Shown: positions 34,905 to 43,373 of the stretch, in pieces
Position numbering within the stretch: position 1 is the stretch's first letter
How the letters are laid out: each line of letters starts with the position of its first letter
From: an uncultured Erysipelotrichaceae bacterium
Lineage (GTDB): Bacteria > Bacillota_I > Bacilli_A > RFN20 > CAG-826
Reading direction: 5' to 3'
Length of the DNA stretch: 64,000 bases
Assembly (NCBI GenBank): GCA_902801805.1
Contig: CADCJP010000001.1
Location: 1 to 64,000, forward strand
Made by a program: the position numbers and the translations under genes
Notes under the pieces: model-generated
Databases searched by the model: none
What the model was told of the DNA's origin: nothing
The model's input: the letters and a program-made list of their open reading frames with translations, nothing else

Positions 34905-37900
34905 TTAGTCATTTTTCCAAGCAGCCTTGTTCTTAGCAGCGGTAACAGTGTTTTCTGTTGGGCTACCAAATTTATTAGTTGCTGGATCTTTAATTCTTAA
35001 ATCGTAAACGAGTTCGATTGTCCAGTATCTATCGTAGTTATCAACGACAAATGGAGCTGGATCGTAGTTTTTCTTATCTTCATCATCAATCTTTTGAGCT
35101 CTCATGATTTCTAATCTGATAGCGTCAGCTGTTGCGGCATCGATGCTGATTGAGTAACTGCCATCTTCGTTTGGTTTGATGGATGGGTTCTTTTCTAAAT
35201 CAACAAGGAGATATGTTTGACCATAGTAGACATAGATACTGATACGTTTTAATTTCAAATCAATGGAGTCGTGTTGGAAGAATTCCGCAGTCACTTTGAA
35301 GTTTGCACCATTGTTGAAGTCATAAGATGTACCGTAATCCATGTAGGCAATCCTAACGGATTTAATGAATTTACCATTTTCAACAACACCGCCGTGGTCA
35401 GCGACTGCCCATAAGGCATCGAATGACCAAATATTATCGTTGTAGATGATTGGTGTATCAGGATCAACGACAGATGTATCGGTACCCCAGTTAAGTGTGA
35501 AGCCAGAGGAGTTATCACTCTTTAAGACTTCTAAGAAGTTTAATGGGTTATAAGTGTTACCACTAATAGCACCGAATGCTAAGTCGAATTGACCTTTCAT
35601 CATGTATTCGTTGTAAACTTCTTGCCAGTTCTTAACAGCATTTTGTTCAACTTCAAGTTTGACTAAACCATCAGCAACTCTCTTATCATTGAAAGCTGTT
35701 TCGAAGTAGTTCTTAATTTCATTACCATAATCAGTAAGGTCTGTTTCATACATCCATCTGATATGGATTTTGATAATTGTTGGCTTAGAAGTTGATGGAC
35801 CTTTGACGATAGCCTTGCTCTTGACTAATTCATCAACAGCGGCTTGGAAGCTAATGACAGCTTTGTCATAGGAATAACCATATAAGGATTTACCAGCATC
35901 ATCGTAGACTTGATATGCTGCAACGGCTTCTTTATGAGCTTCTGTATCGTTATAGGAGACACCTTTTTCTGGGTCAGCTAAGTAGGAATCAGCAAAGTAG
36001 TTGATAGATGGGTTAACACCACGGTTATCCGCGAATTGTTGACGGTTGATGGAATAGAATAAACCTTTTAAGAAGTTATCATTACTCATCCAAGGTTTAA
36101 CATCCCAAGTAGAACCTGCTGGGTTGATTTTACCAACGCCTTTTTTGAATAAGCTGTCCCATGTAGCTTGGTCACAAGAGTTGACGTTTAATTTGAATGT
36201 GGAATCGCCTCTTGTTTGATAAACGCCTGGTTTATTGACTTCGTCTTGGAGGTGTTTATATGGAATGGAGCAGTTATCGAGTAAGCCAGCATTGAATTGA
36301 TCATAAATCGCGTCAGCGTTGCTAGAAGCATCGATAACGATTAACTTAAGACCTGGAATGTTGTATCTACCAGCTTCGTTATATGTATCATTTCTCTTGA
36401 AAGTGATATCTTGACCTTCATGCCATTGTTCTAACATGAATGGACCAACGGATAATGTCATATCCATGATTTTACCAGAGTGGCTACCTAAGGAAGAATG
36501 GTCAGTGAATGTACCATATCTCTTAGCACCATCCGCGAGAGAACCGGCGCCAATGGCGTTAATGAATTCTTCGCACATAGGTGATAATAAATTAGAAGAT
36601 AATTGATACATAGCAGTGAATCTATCGATAGCGTTAACTAATTCGATTTCAATGTAGTCACTGTTATTTGTATTATCATGACCTGTTGCAATACCTAAAT
36701 CGCCATTTTGTTTCATGTTGTTCCAAGTATTTAATTCTTGGACATTATCGGCATTTTCGGTCTTGTTATAGTAAGACATGGCGCCTTTAATACCATAGGA
36801 GGTATCGTAAGCCATTTCTTTACCACGTGATTGTTTGTGTTTACCAGTGAGGATGAAACGATAAGCGAATTCGTAGTCATCGATTGTGATTGGTCTACGA
36901 TCGAATGTGTGACCTTCCCATGGGTTACCTTGATAACGGAAATAAACGTCGCCTGTTTTGACATAAATTCTCCATCTCTTGTATAAACCGACTGGGTTTG
37001 GATCATCTTCACCCATTTTAACTTCTTCAAATGTACCGTCGTTATCCTTATCGTACATTGGAATTGGTCTATCAAAGTCTTTGGAAACACCATTCTTGTC
37101 CTTAACTGTGTTTTGGGCAAGAACTGGGTACCAAACATAACCATTTTTGGTTTTGTTCATCTTTGTGCCCCAGTAGGAAGCTGTGATATAGCCTTCTAAA
37201 CTGGAGACTTGGCTACCTGAGTCATTTCTGGCATTGATTGTGCCTGGGTCAGAAGAGGTAGCGGAGTGTAAATAACCACGGTGATCAGGATTACTTTCTT
37301 TATCAGCTGGCATATCATATTTGAGTGTACCTTCGGTTAATAAACCAAAGCCATAACCAGTGATGTATTCTGTGGTTGGTAATTGAACACGATCAGCATA
37401 TTTAACATAACCACCATTTTCGAAAAGGGTGATACCTGTTAAATGTTGATCCATGGCATATTTTTCTAATTTGCCAAGGATTTCTGTTCTTGTTGCAATA
37501 GCTGTGTCACCGGAAGAAGAGGCATAGTTGAAACCACCATTAGCTAAAACTGCTTGAGTAATGTTAAGTGAAACAGTTCTAGAAACTTTGTGTGTCTCTT
37601 CATTGATTGTGATTGTTGTTTGACCTTTGGCAACAGCAGTCACAAGACCTGTTTCGTTAACACTAGCGATTTCAGGATTTTTAGAAATGTATTTGAAGGA
37701 TCTTGGTGCTTCACCAGGATTTGTTTCTTCAATATTGATTTGTGCAGTTTCACCGACGTTTAAGTTTTTTCTCACTGAAGCAGTGAAAGAATAATCTTCA
37801 ACTGGTTGAGTATCTGGTGTACTTGTAGCGTCAGGACCACTGGTTGTATTACCGCCTGGGTTACAACCAATTAAGGCGCCCAAGGACAATAAACTAGCGA

Positions 37901-37931
37901 CGGTAATTATAAGTGCGTGTTTCTTTTTCAT
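34905..37931 (-). CDS. oppA: Oligopeptide-binding lipoprotein OppA with N-terminal Big_2 domain
   Basis: A 1008-residue lipoprotein (lipobox ALIGC) far longer than usual OppA (~550). After a short Thr/Ser linker a Big_2-type domain (~48-128: SKNPEIASVNETGLVTAV then KGQTTITI) precedes the solute-binding family 5 body. Family features are MTLSVGPFMLEQWHEGQDI, FKRNDTYNEA and KGLFYSINRQQFADNRG. It captures peptides for OppBCDF, encoded after the next terminator. It lies three bases after the S8 protease gene with AGGAGGTAAATAG as ribosome binding site, so protease and peptide receptor are produced from one mRNA. Confidence 0.9.
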   Translation of the reverse strand: MKKKHALIITVASLLSLGALIGCNPGGNTTSGPDATSTPDTQPVEDYSFTASVRKNLNVGETAQINIEETNPGEAPRSFKYISKNPEIASVNETGLVTAVAKGQTTITINEETHKVSRTVSLNITQAVLANGGFNYASSSGDTAIATRTEILGKLEKYAMDQHLTGITLFENGGYVKYADRVQLPTTEYITGYGFGLLTEGTLKYDMPADKESNPDHRGYLHSATSSDPGTINARNDSGSQVSSLEGYITASYWGTKMNKTKNGYVWYPVLAQNTVKDKNGVSKDFDRPIPMYDKDNDGTFEEVKMGEDDPNPVGLYKRWRIYVKTGDVYFRYQGNPWEGHTFDRRPITIDDYEFAYRFILTGKHKQSRGKEMAYDTSYGIKGAMSYYNKTENADNVQELNTWNNMKQNGDLGIATGHDNTNNSDYIEIELVNAIDRFTAMYQLSSNLLSPMCEEFINAIGAGSLADGAKRYGTFTDHSSLGSHSGKIMDMTLSVGPFMLEQWHEGQDITFKRNDTYNEAGRYNIPGLKLIVIDASSNADAIYDQFNAGLLDNCSIPYKHLQDEVNKPGVYQTRGDSTFKLNVNSCDQATWDSLFKKGVGKINPAGSTWDVKPWMSNDNFLKGLFYSINRQQFADNRGVNPSINYFADSYLADPEKGVSYNDTEAHKEAVAAYQVYDDAGKSLYGYSYDKAVISFQAAVDELVKSKAIVKGPSTSKPTIIKIHIRWMYETDLTDYGNEIKNYFETAFNDKRVADGLVKLEVEQNAVKNWQEVYNEYMMKGQFDLAFGAISGNTYNPLNFLEVLKSDNSSGFTLNWGTDTSVVDPDTPIIYNDNIWSFDALWAVADHGGVVENGKFIKSVRIAYMDYGTSYDFNNGANFKVTAEFFQHDSIDLKLKRISIYVYYGQTYLLVDLEKNPSIKPNEDGSYSISIDAATADAIRLEIMRAQKIDDEDKKNYDPAPFVVDNYDRYWTIELVYDLRIKDPATNKFGSPTENTVTAAKNKAAWKND

Positions 37932-37934
37932 ATA

Positions 37935-40900
37935 CTATTTACCTCCTTCTTTTCTTCTCTTAAGGAATAGTACTGCTGCACCCATTAAAGCTGGGATAGC
38001 AACGATTGTGCTCACGGCTACGATTGCACCTTTACAGCCTTTCTTGGCTGGAGCGGCTGGTTCGGAGCTTGATTCTGCTGGAGCAGAAGAGCTTGGAGCG
38101 GAAGAATCTGGGATTTCCACTTCTTCGACTGGTTCTTCTGGTTTTGGATCTTCGTAGATTGGTTCTCCTGTTGCAGCATACTTAGTTAATTTAAGGTTGC
38201 TATTAATTGCAACGGTTTCACCATTGAGAGTATCAACGAATGTTACTTTATTATCAGCAGAGACTGTGAAGTCATAATTTGTTTCAATGCCTTCGCCTTG
38301 GACGATTGTATAGCCAGCAGCGAAGCTCTTTTCATTATTCATATGGATAATGGCACCAACTTCACCTCTAGCATAGTCACCAGCGGCAACGTATAATCTC
38401 TTACTTTGTAAGCCTTCGGATAATGCATCAATGCATCTATCAACGAATGCTTTAGTTTCATCGATATAGTATTTGTTGAGTTGGCTATCATAGTTAACTT
38501 CAACATAGTTATAACCAAGAATAGCGTAAGAGAGTTTTGCGTCTTCGAGATAGATTCTCACGCGGTTTTCGCCATTCTTTCTATATTGAGCAATGCTAGA
38601 AACGACTGGGGCTTCAGAGTCAATATTCATGTTGTATGACTTGCTGACCCATGTATTTGTAGCAGCTAATTGATAGTTGAATGTTAATTCGTATTGGCCG
38701 CTTGGGAATCTTTCGCCTGTTGTCTCATCATATAATGGGACGATAGCGTAAGCTCTATGGGAGACGTAACCACCACCTAAGTAGTCAACGTGTGATTTCC
38801 ATAAGGCCCATTTATCAGCGGTATCACCACTGAGCATATCCGATAAAGCAGATGTATAAACGGCTTTACCTGTTTCTTTATTTGTGATTGTAAAGAAGTT
38901 TTCTTTAACTGATCTCAAAATGAATTGTTGGATAATCATTGTGTTGGTCTTATTACCACCGACATAAATGTTATCTTTAGCGTTTTCGAGGTATTCACCA
39001 CTGACTGCATCTGTACCGACACTGCGGAAACCAGGTAAATCAGTGAACGCTAAGTCATTGGTTAAGACTTTATCGGTATTGATGGAATCTGGAGATTCAG
39101 CATAACCAGCAACAATCATGGATTCCATGTTGGCTTGGTCTTTACCGACTAAGGACTTAGCAATGTCGTTAACCAAATATGATGGATAGACTTTTGTTGG
39201 ATCCTTTTCGAAGTTGAATGGTTCAGAAACAGGAGCCTTTTCATAACTGGCATCTGGATTCTTATCAGCACCAGCGTAGAAGCCTAAGTATGGGATGGAT
39301 AAGTCTTCATGGCCATCAGTACTTGTTAATGTCACGAAGCCTTCAATCATACAACCATATTCATAAACAGCTAAGATTTTGCTCTTTTCTTCTTCTGTTA
39401 AAGAATAAGGATTAATTGTCACTGTGGTTTCACCTGGATTAACGGTCACTGTTTGACCAGTAATATTGGCGATTTCAACGTCCATTGTGGATTGAGCTGT
39501 GTAGCTTGGAAGTGGATCCCAGCTAACGCCGTTTGTTGCGGAGTTATAGTAATAACCCTTAGCAATAATTGTCTTCTTGGATTGGACGGTACCAGCACCG
39601 ATGGCAATTCTATTGTCTTGGTCGAATTGATAATCTTCGGCGGTCTTATAGTATTCAATATCTTTGCCAGCATAGAAGGCATCTTTGAATGCCACATCAC
39701 CAGCGGCTGTGACCACTCTCTTTAATTGAGGATCGTAGAATTTCATACCACTGAAGTTATCGATTTTTTCAACGGAACCTTTGAAATTGTATTCTTTGGT
39801 AACGATATCATTTGGATGCGCGATAGCTGGTCTCATAACTGTTAATGTAGCGTTATAATTTCTAGCTTGATCGCTTTCGTTATGTGCTAAGAATGATAAC
39901 TTAATATCACCTTTGGCGATATCTTCGCTATATCTTAAGGCAATTTTGGCCTTAGCGGTTTTATTACCGTTAAGATCAAGACCTTCAAGATAAACGTCTG
40001 TTCTTAATGCACCACCGAGGTCGGTCATACCAGCACCTTGGATTCTTGGTGATGTAAGAGTTTTCTTATTATCTTCTGGGTTAGCAACAAAATCGTTCAT
40101 TGGATCAGCTGTAGACATTAATCTCATATTGATTGTGTCTTTATAGGCATCAATTTGAGCTTGTTCTTCGTCTGTAATATTACGATTTGCAGCTTTAGCA
40201 GCTTGATAAATTGGAGCGGTAACTTCTGAGGCCATCACGGATTGGGCACCAGCAAAGTTAGGCGCGGACATAGATGTACCACTTAAGTATTGGTAACATT
40301 TATTCTTATTTTCTGGTAAATCCCGTGCAGACTTTGGAATGTTTGTCATCGCGTGTTCTGGGACAGCACCTCTGATGTTGTCGCCTGGAGCGGTGATTTC
40401 TGGTTTTAAGTCTAAATCGAATGTTGCACCGTCAGTGGAGAATGTGCTAGTTGTGAACTTAGCTGGGTTATCACTGACTTGTTTGTTGATAATTGTGAAT
40501 GTACCAGAACGTTTTGATTCAAAGAATGGTTTATCTTTATAAAGAACGAGAACGCATGGGATTGTTGGATTGAAGCCATCACCGAAGCTACAACGGAAGT
40601 TGAAGCTGGAAGCGGTTGGGTCGTTGTTAATGATAACAATGGCTTTGGCTTTCTTACTCACGGCAGTAGCGTATTTATCAGCGAATGATGTACTACCACG
40701 GTTGACGACAACAACTTTTCTTGCGGCATCAATACCTTCATAGTCAGCGGAAGTACCAAATCCTGGGATATAAACCCATGGCATTGGTTCGCCGGCATAG
40801 ATACTTGCCATACGAATTTCTTCTTCGTAATCATCATCAAAACCTTCTCTATTAACGATTTGGTCATCGAAAGCGATGTTTTCGTTATCGATTTGGAAAG

Positions 40901-42173
40901 CGTTTTCGTAGAAAATCTTTGTTGGGTGACCAGAAGCGATTGTCATACTGTCAACGTTGTTGGCATAACCGGACATGATACCTGTTTCGACTGATTCTGG
41001 CATCCAGTTAGCATAAGCACCGGAAGATGCATATGATGTTTTGCCAGAGTTACCAGCGGAAATAGAAGTTAAAATGTGTTCGCTTTTGAGTGCTGTTAAT
41101 GTCTTCAATGTGATGGATTCACTATCGAAGTCGTTCAAGTCACTACCTAATGACATGTTAATGCCATCGACTTTTAATCTAATGCAGTCTTCTAAGGCAT
41201 CTAAGATAGATGTGTCATAAGCACCAGTGTGAGTTGACAAACCAAGCTTATCACCTAAACCCTTAGCATCGTAGTCTGTGAAGACCTTCATTAACGCTAA
41301 TTGAGCTTTTGGAGCAATACCTTTATATGTAGGGGCATTGGCTGCGGTAATAGAGGAAACGTGAGAACCGTGATATGAGAGGTCACTATGGACATCATAT
41401 TTCATTGCACCACGTTTGCCATAAATTTTGGAATAGCCACCGTAGTCATAGTAGAAAGGAACTTTGTTGTTGTAATACATAGAACCTTCTTGGCCGGCGG
41501 TTTTACCATTTTCTCTTTTGCCTGCTTTTAATGGATGTTCAGCATCGTTAATGATTGGTGCAATGCTATCGAATGTGTATCTGACAGCAACATCATCATC
41601 TAAAGCCGTGTAAACTTCGTGATTCCAAGCTTCACCATGGTCTCTATCATCGTAGTTACCAGTGTAGCCTCTTAAGTGGAATTCGTTATCCAAGATCGCA
41701 ACGAGTGTACCTTCACCTTCGTTGTTATCTTCAGGCAGTTTCATAGTTTCAGCAGAAATATTCTTGCTTTCATCGAATGTGCCAGAAGCGCTGCTATCGC
41801 CGAGTGGAATATAACCATCTTGGTTGATTTCTCTCACCCAGTGCATTTTATCGACGGTAACGCTCTTGACGCCAGGAACTGATTTAATGCTTTCAATATC
41901 ATTTGAGTTAACTTCGAGAACGAAAGCGTTGTTTAAGACTGTGTAATTACCAACCAATCTAATGTTTGGTGTGGCGGCTGCCTTAATGTTGTTATAGACA
42001 GCGAGTTGAGTCTTCTTCGCGCCTTGTTCGCTCAATTTGTTGATGTTCTTATCGACTTCAACAATGATGCGAGCATCTCTCTCAGGTAAATCTTTGACAT
42101 TGGCGGCTGTTGTGCTACAAGCTGCTAGAATCAATGTACCAGTAGCACAGAGTAGTAGTCCCAGTTTTTTCAT
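37935..42173 (-). CDS. Cell-surface S8 subtilisin-like protease with lipobox and C-terminal membrane anchor
   Basis: A 1412-residue protease of the lactocepin/C5a-peptidase type. Lipobox LILAAC (~19) is followed by an I9-like propeptide (~33-112). The catalytic triad is D161 (VAILD), H267 (HGSHVSSI) and S637 (SGTSMSAP). A PA-type insertion lies between (ARKVVVVNRGSTSFADKYA, ~487-505), and long beta-rich domains follow. The C-terminus has a Ser/Pro/Ala/Glu stalk, then KKGC, a hydrophobic helix and KRRKEGGK. It should degrade external proteins, feeding the OppA encoded three bases downstream. Having both a lipobox and a C-terminal anchor is odd. CAGGAGGTAAAGT precedes the ATG. Confidence 0.92.
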   Translation of the reverse strand: MKKLGLLLCATGTLILAACSTTAANVKDLPERDARIIVEVDKNINKLSEQGAKKTQLAVYNNIKAAATPNIRLVGNYTVLNNAFVLEVNSNDIESIKSVPGVKSVTVDKMHWVREINQDGYIPLGDSSASGTFDESKNISAETMKLPEDNNEGEGTLVAILDNEFHLRGYTGNYDDRDHGEAWNHEVYTALDDDVAVRYTFDSIAPIINDAEHPLKAGKRENGKTAGQEGSMYYNNKVPFYYDYGGYSKIYGKRGAMKYDVHSDLSYHGSHVSSITAANAPTYKGIAPKAQLALMKVFTDYDAKGLGDKLGLSTHTGAYDTSILDALEDCIRLKVDGINMSLGSDLNDFDSESITLKTLTALKSEHILTSISAGNSGKTSYASSGAYANWMPESVETGIMSGYANNVDSMTIASGHPTKIFYENAFQIDNENIAFDDQIVNREGFDDDYEEEIRMASIYAGEPMPWVYIPGFGTSADYEGIDAARKVVVVNRGSTSFADKYATAVSKKAKAIVIINNDPTASSFNFRCSFGDGFNPTIPCVLVLYKDKPFFESKRSGTFTIINKQVSDNPAKFTTSTFSTDGATFDLDLKPEITAPGDNIRGAVPEHAMTNIPKSARDLPENKNKCYQYLSGTSMSAPNFAGAQSVMASEVTAPIYQAAKAANRNITDEEQAQIDAYKDTINMRLMSTADPMNDFVANPEDNKKTLTSPRIQGAGMTDLGGALRTDVYLEGLDLNGNKTAKAKIALRYSEDIAKGDIKLSFLAHNESDQARNYNATLTVMRPAIAHPNDIVTKEYNFKGSVEKIDNFSGMKFYDPQLKRVVTAAGDVAFKDAFYAGKDIEYYKTAEDYQFDQDNRIAIGAGTVQSKKTIIAKGYYYNSATNGVSWDPLPSYTAQSTMDVEIANITGQTVTVNPGETTVTINPYSLTEEEKSKILAVYEYGCMIEGFVTLTSTDGHEDLSIPYLGFYAGADKNPDASYEKAPVSEPFNFEKDPTKVYPSYLVNDIAKSLVGKDQANMESMIVAGYAESPDSINTDKVLTNDLAFTDLPGFRSVGTDAVSGEYLENAKDNIYVGGNKTNTMIIQQFILRSVKENFFTITNKETGKAVYTSALSDMLSGDTADKWALWKSHVDYLGGGYVSHRAYAIVPLYDETTGERFPSGQYELTFNYQLAATNTWVSKSYNMNIDSEAPVVSSIAQYRKNGENRVRIYLEDAKLSYAILGYNYVEVNYDSQLNKYYIDETKAFVDRCIDALSEGLQSKRLYVAAGDYARGEVGAIIHMNNEKSFAAGYTIVQGEGIETNYDFTVSADNKVTFVDTLNGETVAINSNLKLTKYAATGEPIYEDPKPEEPVEEVEIPDSSAPSSSAPAESSSEPAAPAKKGCKGAIVAVSTIVAIPALMGAAVLFLKRRKEGGK

Positions 42174-42193
42174 ACTTTACCTCCTGTTGTGTA

Positions 42194-42252
42194 TGTACGT
42201 ACACAGAAAAATGTTATGCCTACCATTATACACGCATGAGAAAGTATGTAAA
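42194..42252 (-). promoter_or_regulatory. Promoter of the S8 / oppA operon with a palindrome in the leader
   Basis: On the minus strand: TTTACA (42247-42252), 16 bases, TATAAT (42225-42230, preceded by TG). About 15-25 bases after the expected start site is the perfect palindrome TGTACGTACA (42194-42203), between promoter and ribosome binding site, a good place for a repressor. Confidence 0.65.
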
Positions 42253-42305
42253 GCGATTTTTCAAAACGCAAATAAATTTACAAAAAATACAAAAAAGTTA
42301 GATTA

Positions 42306-42719
42306 TTACTGGAAATTATATATGATACGCAAGATTATAAACGCTATACAAAGAGCCAATCCTGCAACAATGATGGAAACGAAATAATACCCAGAATTGC
42401 CTCTTTTTTCGCCTTTTTTGCTCTTATAATCAACAAAATCGCCACCTTTACGGGGATTTTTAGAAAATAAAACATGCCCTAATTGAATAAAACCAAATGA
42501 AGCAAGATCAAACATACCTAAATGTGCCATCCAAGAAAGTAGTCCTGAAAGCAAAACAACAAGGCCACCAATGGTCATGCCATCAACAGCGTTTAAGAAT
42601 GTTCTATTTCTTAAAAAGAAATAAAGAACGAAAATAATTAACCCTATCATCACAGAAATGATGAACGTGATGAGGTTTGCTAACCAATGTTTTTTAATTT
42701 GTTCAAATGCTTTTTTCAT
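42306..42719 (-). CDS. Small membrane protein, possibly DUF3899-like
   Basis: A 137-residue protein with four hydrophobic helices and a Lys/Gly-rich loop (NPRKGGDFVDYKSKKGEKRG) between helices three and four. The pattern resembles DUF3899 proteins of Bacilli, but the match is by shape and not certain. It lies alone between the S8 promoter and the GNAT gene. No clear ribosome binding site or function. Confidence 0.65.
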   Translation of the reverse strand: MKKAFEQIKKHWLANLITFIISVMIGLIIFVLYFFLRNRTFLNAVDGMTIGGLVVLLSGLLSWMAHLGMFDLASFGFIQLGHVLFSKNPRKGGDFVDYKSKKGEKRGNSGYYFVSIIVAGLALCIAFIILRIIYNFQ

Positions 42720-42770
42720 ATCGTAATTTGCACTCTATAAAAAGTTACCAAAAGTTCATTTAGTAAACAA

Positions 42771-43292
42771 TTATTTTTTGTTTTCAATTTCGTAATATAG
42801 ACAACGATGCTTCGCGTTTCGATATTCCACTATTTCGGTTTTCTTAATTGGATGCATACCCGCTTTTTGCATCACTCTTCCACTAGCGGGATTAATCTCA
42901 AAATGCGCTGCTTGGACGGCTTTAATACCCATTTTGAATAATTCTTTGATTGCGTAACTTAACGCTTCAGTAGCGTAGCCTTTGTTCCATTCTTGTGGGT
43001 CAATAAAGTATCCGAGTTCTATAACCTCTTCTTCAAGAGATACTTCGTTGATAAAACCTATGATTTTATTCTTTGAATAAATACCATAAATAAAACGTTC
43101 CTTATTTAGTGTGGAATTTCTTAATCTTTGAAAGAGTTTTTCTTCCTCTTCTTCACCATTTAAATCAGGAAGCATATAACTCTTTTTAACGAGGGGATTT
43201 TCCACGATTTTGAGGAGATCTTTTTTGTCTTTTTCCTCGATGGCTTTTAAAACCAATCTATCGGTAATAACTTGTTCTTTCCTTAGTAACAT
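42771..43292 (-). CDS. GNAT-family N-acetyltransferase, RimJ/RimL type
   Basis: About 173 residues from ATG 43292 (MLLRKEQVITDRLVLK). A longer frame to 43313 exists, but TATAAT (43299-43304) sits six bases before the inner ATG, so that ATG is the likely start. ELGYFIDPQEWNKGYATEAL is the acetyl-CoA-binding motif A, with Q/W-x-x-G-x-A in the usual place; NPASGRVMQKAGM is motif B. It would acetylate a ribosomal protein N-terminus, a small amine or an antibiotic; the target is not readable. Confidence 0.87.
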   Translation of the reverse strand: MLLRKEQVITDRLVLKAIEEKDKKDLLKIVENPLVKKSYMLPDLNGEEEEEKLFQRLRNSTLNKERFIYGIYSKNKIIGFINEVSLEEEVIELGYFIDPQEWNKGYATEALSYAIKELFKMGIKAVQAAHFEINPASGRVMQKAGMHPIKKTEIVEYRNAKHRCLYYEIENKK

Positions 43293-43298
43293 ACACAC

Positions 43299-43304
43299 AT
43301 TATA
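43299..43304 (-). promoter_or_regulatory. -10 box six bases before the GNAT start
   Basis: TGTATAAT (extended -10) on the minus strand, then GTGTGT, then ATG 43292. It rules out the longer start at 43313 and predicts a leaderless transcript. Confidence 0.62.
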
Positions 43305-43325
43305 CATGCACACCTATTTTATTTA

Positions 43326-43355
43326 AAAAGAAAAGAGCGCTCGCACGAACGCTCT
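43326..43355 (-). terminator. Terminator of the first M13 peptidase unit
   Basis: AGAGCGCTC (43334-43342) pairs with GAACGCTCT (43347-43355), with T-rich sequence after it on the minus strand. Nearly the same hairpin follows the second M13 gene. Confidence 0.85.
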
Positions 43356-43373
43356 ATTTAAAATGTTTCGATA

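Noticed and set aside
42181..42305. Riboswitch in the S8 protease leader
   Set aside because: The leader is only about 45 bases and shows a palindrome but no multi-stem structure that I can recognise.
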